Source: Hirudo medicinalis (taxonomy: Eukaryota; Annelida; Clitellata; Hirudinida; Hirudinidae). From it: DNA of 64,000 nucleotides. The stretch lies in the NCBI GenBank assembly GCA_011800805.1, contig MPNW01000142.1, forward strand, positions 87,981 to 151,980. Direction: 5' to 3'. Of this stretch, positions 57,501 through 64,000 are shown piece by piece (the first letter of the stretch is position 1; each line of letters begins with the position of its first letter). The notes beneath the pieces are model-generated. The model searched no databases. It saw only the letters and a program-made list of their open reading frames with translations, and was not told where the DNA came from. Both the position numbers and the translations under genes were made by a program.

Positions 57501-57860
57501 AGAGAATTGGACGAATTTTCAGCCAAACTTAAATCTATGGAAAGAGAAATGGAAATAAGAGCATCAAATCTTAAGAGAGAGAAAAGTTTGTTTGAAATGA
57601 AGAAAAGATCGTTTGAAATTGAGATGGCCAAAGAGAAGCAGATGTTAGCCAAAGCAAAATCAGAAATTGAAGTAGCCAAGAAATTGACCTTTCAGAAGCA
57701 AGCTGGTGGCGATAAGAAAAATGAAATATTTGTTCAAAGTACGTATGTGGGGAGACAAAGGAAGCGAAAATCTGAAGCTTCACTGACGGGTGGCCCTGCA
57801 ATTAAAACTCCCAGGCACTCATCTACTGGGCGAGGATCAAAAGCCTCCAAACGTAATTAA
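54568..57860 (+). CDS. Unrecognised Ser/Glu-rich protein with C-terminal coiled coil and basic tail
   Basis: Exons 54568-54774, 55418-55469, 55854-56099, 56220-56284, 56531-56714 and 56770-57860 join in frame (614 residues if the ATG at 54568 is the start; an upstream exon is possible because an acceptor precedes it at 54554). The family was not recognised. Most of the chain is disordered and rich in Ser, Glu and Pro. A basic cluster SGRIRRKKRSLPG lies near residue 170. The last exon ends in a long heptad-rich helix (ELDEFSAKLKSMEREMEIRA onward, about 57500-57700) and then a basic tail with RQRKRKSE and RGSKASKRN. Basic clusters and coiled coil suggest a nuclear or chromatin-associated oligomer, which is inference only. 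A SINE sits in the intron at 56345-56505. Confidence 0.65.
56345..56505 (-). repeat. tRNA-derived SINE, copy C (inverted)
   Basis: Read on the minus strand it gives TTGCAGGTTAGCTCAATGGG (A-box), a diverged body, then CTCGGGTAGGGGTGCAATAT and AAATGG. The tail matches copies A and B almost base for base. It is inserted in an intron of the coiled-coil gene. Confidence 0.75.
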
Positions 57861-59908
57861 TGAACTGATATTGTGATGTTTTTATAGGATCCCTGAATAT
57901 TAAATCTCTTCAATTGTTGGTGGATAGCTTTATTGAAACTGAATTTTATTGCAAAGTATAACAGTTGCAAGGATGTTATCCCTTAGATGTTTATGGTTAC
58001 ATAATTTGTTTCATGCTGAGGAAATTTACCCCTCAAGTGGGATATTGATGAATTTACTCACTGATAATTGTTAAAATTACTTTGTTTTATTTTGTTTCTT
58101 ACATAGAAGAAATTTCTTAATTTTTTGGCTATATTAAGGACTAACCTTAAGGTTAAGGTAAAACTCCTTCCCAAGAAGTGAAGTGCAAAATAACACTGTT
58201 AGAGACAAACACATTTTGTTCGAGTAAATTTCAGTTTCGTAGTGAACTGGGATTTGGGGAAAAGGTCGTTGGTAGCACTGAGATAGATATTGGTATGCTA
58301 CAATTTTGTTGCTCGACTGACCGCATGAGATAGTCGTTGAAGTATCGGCACTGCGGCAGTGATGTGGTTGGACTGGGGTCGTCAAACCTCACGAACACCC
58401 TTTTACTGTGCTTACAAAACGCTTAGCGTTCACGAATTGATAACTCCCAAGTTCCAAACTCTTGGGATTTTCGGAGCGTATTAACTTGAATAAACCAATT
58501 TGTCGGTTATATTTGGAATATAATATAAAAATATATACGATACTATGCATTACAAATTATGATATGTGATTATTATATTTACAACATAATTTATAAAATT
58601 GTGCAATTTTAATTGTGTTTATTGTTTAATTTAGCCGACTGTAATTTCAAACATATAATTTACAAAACTATTTTTATGATCTCAATAAAAATGAAATGGC
58701 TTGTTAAAAGACTTGAAGTAAAAAAAAATGCTACAATAATTTGAATCCGTAAGCTAAACCTTTCTTCCTGAAATCAAAATGTTTATTTGGAAAGGTATCG
58801 ATTTTTTTGTTTGGGTCCTTGGTTTGGTTGACTTTGATGGTATTTCTTTCGTTTAATTCTGGATTTAAATTTAAATAGTAGGTAACTTCTACTTTATTGG
58901 AAATGCTGAATTTTTACGCCCTGACTTAATGTTGATTTTATATAACCAGGAAAGCTAAAGTCTGAGAACATTTTGATTGTTATGTAGATTGGAATGCATA
59001 TTTGGGAAAGGCAGTCATTGACGTAGCTAATAGGCTATATCAAATGAAATGTTAAATCTTAGAAACGTATTGACGTTTGCTGTAAATTATCAACTACCTT
59101 TTATTTCTGCTGATACTATATCCGTTGTTTATAAATAATTGCTAAAGTTGTCCGATGTAGCAGCTAATATAGCCTGATGTTTCAGCTCTAGCTGTCATTA
59201 GAAATTTAAATAAATTAATAGGATTTCTTTGGGAACATATTTATTATTTGATAATCACCTCCATTCTTTGATTACATGCAATGAATAGAAAGTGCCAGCT
59301 TGCTCAGTATCGCAGGCTCTTTTTGAATCCATTCAAAATCAGTGAGGTGTATCATTTTACCTACATGGTCTTGATCTTCTTTGTCATGTTTACTTCGAAG
59401 ATTTTGTTTATAATATTGATTAGTTGTTTTTTAAATGATTGGACTTTATTGAAGTTGTTGCTTTCGAAAAGTTATTGGCTGTCCTTTAGTATTGCTGACA
59501 ACACTAATATTCTGCAATGTAATTAATTAACTGAAAACCTTTATGTGAGTTTTCACTTTTATTTGAGAGAAATTGCACTAATTGTACTTTCATTTGCAGA
59601 AATCTGACAAGGTTTATATTTGAGATGATATTTAACATTTCTTCAACATGATAAAGCTTTTGTTGATCTATCTTTTTATCTGGGGCAGATTATTTAGTTT
59701 GTATTCTTGTATCAGAGATAATACCTGTAATTGTTTTTAGCTTATAAGAGTTGGTGTCCATTGTGAAGGGTTATACACATTTTTCAGCAAACTCTGAACA
59801 ACATCAATATTTTAGATCGATAACTTCTTATATGCACATTGAAAATTCTTAAATAGTTATTTTCTTAACATCAACAACCTTAATCAACTCAATTGCTTAT
59901 TTTCAGAC
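57861..59908. other. Intergenic region / 5' region of neurabin gene
   Basis: No exon or RNA gene is supported. Small features are the palindromic phrase ACCTTAAGGT near 58144 and a CCCAAG/CTTGGG hairpin near 58447. A splice acceptor TTTTCAG just before 59909 suggests that a 5' non-coding exon of the downstream gene lies further upstream. Confidence 0.45.
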
Positions 59909-59997
59909 TAAATGTTCATAAAGTCTGCTTATTTTTTGGATAAACTCTTCTAAACTGAAGACTTGGTGTCCTGAATCTGTTACATCAAACAATTCCA

Positions 59998-62900
59998 ATG
60001 CACAACTCTCGAATTTCTTCAAGAACACCAACAGCATCCGAGTTTGTAGATCACAGGAGAAGCAGGCAGTCAAGAAGTAGCGCTGTTCGAACATCGGTAA
60101 TTGAAGATCAGATTCCTATGCCCAATATAAATGCTTTGAAAAGTGTGTTCCAACCAGATGGTGATGAAATGCATAGCAATGGCTCTCAAAGTCACAAATT
60201 CAAAACAAGCTCTAGAATTCATCGAATTGACACAGCAGAAAAACTTCAGGAAGATGTCAAGAAGGGAAAGCAAACAGCTGTTGAGCGCATAAATGACAAA
60301 TCGAGAAAATGTGACGAACTGGATTTAGATAACATTAACCATACTCAGAGATTCCATGTGACAAGAGCCTTATTTGCCAAGATGGAGGAACAAAGCAAAA
60401 GAGACAAACTCATGGCAGAGACCAAACACATTCACAGGTCTAAGTCTCCAACCAGGTATCCTGGCACCCACACTCGTCTCACTCTGTCACCAATGAATTC
60501 CAACAATCTTGACACAAAGGCCAAAAACAACCCACCAAAAAGCTTGCAGTTGGATAGATTGAATGAAAATTGCAAACAGAATGAGAAATTTGGCATACAG
60601 CTGAAGAGCCATGTCTCAACTTCCAGTAAGTTGAAAGATTCTAGGACAACGGCCAGACTTCATCCTCCGGAAAGCACTCGAGAAAATGTTTTAGAAAATG
60701 TGCCTTCCCCAAAATGGCTGATGCAACATTACGAAGAAGTTGCCAAAGGAATGTCTTCTAACTCGGATATGAAAAAGAATTTAGAGATAGATAAGCAGTC
60801 ATTCCATTTCAATCAAAACATTGTTGATAAATCAAAGGAAAACTATGCACAATCAAAGACCATGATCATCTCAAAACGAGAAGCAATTTCTCCCTCCTCA
60901 TCCGAGCTACCGCCCTTTGTCAACAATTTGGACATCGATAATTCTTCCAGGGATGATCATTGTTCCAATGAGTTCCATAAAAGCCCAGCTTCCTCACAAC
61001 CGTTCACAAGAAGCTCAGCTGAACCCCCCAAGGAATCAAGGATATACATTACCACAGCCTCGAGAGTGATCGGCATGCATTCACCGCTTACCGAAACTCC
61101 AGAAGTGTCTGCAAATCCGTCTCCATCCGATGCATTTCCTACGGTCGGCCGCTTCTCCTCTTCGGCCGCCGACAAGCTGCCGTCCCTGTACAGAGATGAA
61201 GACATAAAAGAAAAACTGGAAGCCTGGAAAAGCAAGAGAAGAGGGGCGAGCGAATCATCCGATCATGTGGATGATCACAAGCTGCCTGCCTATCATGATC
61301 AGGAATTCTCTGCCGAAAATGAGGACGGCGAATTGGAATTCCCTTCGATTCCGCAAGATGGAAGCAACGTCGGAAACCGAGCGGAGGAGGCCACGATCAA
61401 ACATAGGGAACAATTGGATGACATCGAGTTGGAGATCAACAAAAAGTAAGTGCATCTTGTCCATCTTGAAGCCAGCTGATGAATCTTTATCATGAATTTA
61501 ACTTTTCTCAAAAGCTTCAAGGATCAAGAGGAACGACCGACAAGTTCCCTCTCGTCGGACGACGAGACGGTAGAAACCACGGAGTTTAACATCAACGGTG
61601 AATTCATTGAATTCTTCTGACTAATAATTAAATTCAGCTGATGCAAAGTTCAAATAATAACAGGAAGTACCTATCACCTTCTTGAAAATGGTGACTTTTA
61701 TTATGAGATTGATGGACTGCCTGAGGTTGATGATGATGATGATGAAGAAGATGACATTGTCTTCCAAAATGCTAAAAAGCCTAGCAAAGTTAAGTTTTCA
61801 ACTCAAAAAATCAAGGTATGAAGTTTTAATTTTGACGGCTAAAAATTGTTTTAACGCGATTATTGATTTATTAATCATGATTAATCTCTGAAAGTAGACC
61901 TATGTAAAAGCTTAGGGTTTAGTTCTTTCGGTACGCATCCCTTGGATACCGATTAGGACCAGTTGCCGTTTGAGGCTTTATTGCCGCATTTATAAATTTG
62001 TGGCGTCGACTAACGAATGCCGATCAGATTCTTAAGGATGTTTTTATCATTGAAGATTTTTTTAAAGTATCACATAAATTGGATTGAAGTTATGCTGGGG
62101 TTTTGTAGATTATAACTCTTCGTGATTCAGTTTGGTTGTGAATGAACGCACATTACTAGACAATGTAGGATGGAGATTGTGTCAATAATTTGCCTATGTA
62201 TAATATTGAGTGCAATTACAAGACTTTATAATTTATAAGATGTAATATCTTGTCACTTTTAGGTGTTTGAATTAAATCACCAGGTTAAACTTATTATAAC
62301 CGGGTCATACCTTGTTATTCATCTTGTTTATATGCCAGACTTTGATGTGAGAGGTTGTATTCAAACCTCCAGAAGAATCAACTCACTGATTTATGATTTG
62401 ATAATCTCTTTACATTTTGTGTTGCACCTAGCTACAATGTTTTGGTTACACAGTATTAAGTTTCTCTCATTCAGTTTAGCTTGTAAAATTGTGATTCTCA
62501 TGTGGCTCCAACCTAATTGTAGTTGCCACATTTTCAGGAACCTGTACTTCCTGTTTGCTGTAATTTGAGACAGTAATTATGAAAATGTTTTTTTCAGGTG
62601 TTCTCAACTTACTCTGTAGAAGATTACGATCGCAAGAATGAAGATGTAGATCCCATGGCAGCGTCTGCAGAGTACGAGCTGGAAAAGCGGGTGGAAAAGA
62701 TGTCCTTGTTTAATGTGGAATTCTACAAAGGTATTTGCAATTCAGTGTTCAAAATTATCTTTTATCACTTGAAGAGAGAATATAAATTGTACAAAGATAT
62801 AAAGGAAACTTGTCATGAATTATTAGTTTAATGCAAATTTGTTCTTAGGAAAGAAAAACTAAATAAACTTGCTTTTAAAGGTGATGATGGACTTGGTCTG

Positions 62901-63952
62901 AGCATAATAGGGATGGGAGTAGGTGCTGATTCTGGCCTGGAGAAACTGGGCATTTTTATCAAAACTCTGACGCCGGGCGGAGCGGCAGAGAGGGACGGAA
63001 GGTGGTTAATTCGATTAATTGACGTCGCATCGTCTATTCGTTTAATCTAATAATTAAACAATTCATTTAATTCACCAACACCAGAATCCAGGTCAACGAC
63101 CAGATAATTGAGGTGGACGGAAATAGCCTGGTGGGGGTCACGCAGTCCTACGCTGCCACGGTTCTTAGGAATACGTCGGGTCTTGTCAGGTCTGAGTTTT
63201 TTGTCTCTAATGTGTCATGCAGAGCATGATCATCTTTGCTTCATCTTTGTAAATTTGTATAACATTGAAACTTTTATTTAATCTGAAATGAAATCAAACC
63301 ACTTTAGTATTAATAATTTTCAACAGCTTAGGGTTTAATTGTTTGATGTTCAATTTATTTCAGCATTTATTTCAGCACTAATTTCTCGTTGACAAATAAT
63401 AAGCCAATCATATTTATATTTGTAGTGATGGCCTCTTGCGAGGCCAAATTGTTCATAAGTTTGTCTATGAAATTACTTTAAACATTCAGTGAGTAGATAT
63501 TCTCTTTATGCATGTTTAAAATCTAGAGAAACACTTTGTAAGATGAATATGTCTTTTGACAGAATAGTATAATCATTTATATTTTAACATATCTGAATAT
63601 TGCATGGCACAAAACAAACTGACCTGAGGTTGTCAATGAAGTGAATTTATTTTCTTATTTTTATCAAATTAGAGTGATCTCAGAATAATCTTGTTATAAC
63701 TTAGCAAAATTATGCATCTCATTCAGATTCACAATGGGAAGAGAAAAGGATCCTGCAAACAGTGAAGTAGCAAGACTGATTCAGCAGGCCATTGAGCAGG
63801 ACAAGAGAAGGCTCGAGATGCAGAAGCAGGAGTCTTTGCTTCGGCAACAAATGATGGCTCAGGGAGGAGGTTCACATTCGGAGGATCAAAGGTTTGATGA
63901 CACAGAATCAGAAAGCGAACCTGCCTACCCTTACCCTTCCGATGGAAGCTAT
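59998..63952 (+). CDS. Neurabin/spinophilin (PPP1R9-type) actin-binding PP1 scaffold, 5' part, partial
   Basis: Exons 59998-about 61446, about 61516-61600, about 61663-61815, 62599-62731, 62881-63001, 63085-63189 and 63727-63952 join in frame and run off the window. An in-frame TGA lies upstream of the ATG at 59998. The long first exon is basic and Ser-rich, with [19 protein letters not shown], like the F-actin-binding N-terminus of the family. After an acidic stretch comes KVKF (61786-61797), the RVxF-type docking site for protein phosphatase 1. Next is the near-invariant [20 protein letters not shown] and [13 protein letters not shown] domain has [34 protein letters not shown] and [20 protein letters not shown]. 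Then [20 protein letters not shown] opens the coiled coil, whose remainder is missing. The protein targets PP1 to actin-rich sites such as synapses and junctions. Confidence 0.92.
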
Positions 63953-64000
63953 GTAAGCGCATCTCTTTCCAGCCAACTAAAGTGTTTCATTTAATAGATC

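Noticed and set aside
59281..59526. Open frame with hydrophobic segments, considered as a small membrane protein
   Set aside because: Its hydrophobicity follows from T-rich composition, with no family motif and no supporting context.
62263..62568. Hydrophobic open frame inside the neurabin gene
   Set aside because: It lies in the intron between exons ending 61815 and starting 62599 and is not in frame with either as an exon; the T-rich intron explains it.

Overview
This is an AT-rich window of nuclear DNA from an invertebrate animal. Genes are split by many short GT-AG introns. Tudor-type germline, obscurin-type muscle and neurabin-type cytoskeletal genes are present, and degenerate transposons and microsatellites fill the spaces. 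The species cannot be fixed from the sequence. A giant obscurin-class gene implies a bilaterian with organised muscle, and the domain order resembles vertebrate obscurin more than the nematode or fly form, so an invertebrate deuterostome such as a tunicate is possible. That placement is inference only.

Layout. A secreted nicotinamidase-like enzyme (501-1641, +) converges on a multi-Tudor protein (2321-7753, -). From about 8.4 to 14.4 kb there is a transposon graveyard with pogo-like, hAT and non-LTR LINE remnants and 3' tails. From 14650 to 49665 on the minus strand, one very large gene fills more than half the window. It encodes an obscurin/UNC-89-class protein: Ig-Ig, about 27 FN3 domains, a lysine/glutamate-rich repeat interrupted by a 981-base assembly gap, about seven Ig domains, two tandem SH3-like domains, RhoGEF (DH-PH), five Ig, three FN3, two Ig, kinase 1, a linker, Ig-FN3, a linker and kinase 2. 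About 4.9 kb of apparently non-coding DNA separates it from a divergent gene for an unrecognised coiled-coil, probably nuclear protein (54568-57860, +). The right edge holds the 5' part of a neurabin/spinophilin gene (59998-63952, +), which runs off the window.

The main novelty is the obscurin-class gene. Its FN3 array alternates two FN3 types and shows a nine-domain periodicity that looks like block duplication. Each module is mostly one exon, with both ends in phase 1 where I checked. Kinase 1 keeps its catalytic residues, while kinase 2 has lost the HRD aspartate, the following lysine and the DFG glycine. The assembly gap is flanked by two copies of the same exon-intron unit, so an unresolved tandem exon array probably sits inside it. 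Introns of this gene also hold a 0.9 kb element with inverted ends and a 10-bp target duplication, a small hAT-like MITE, and one of three copies of a tRNA-derived SINE family found across the window.

All exon models were made by eye from reading frame, splice sites and family similarity. No transcript or database search was available.
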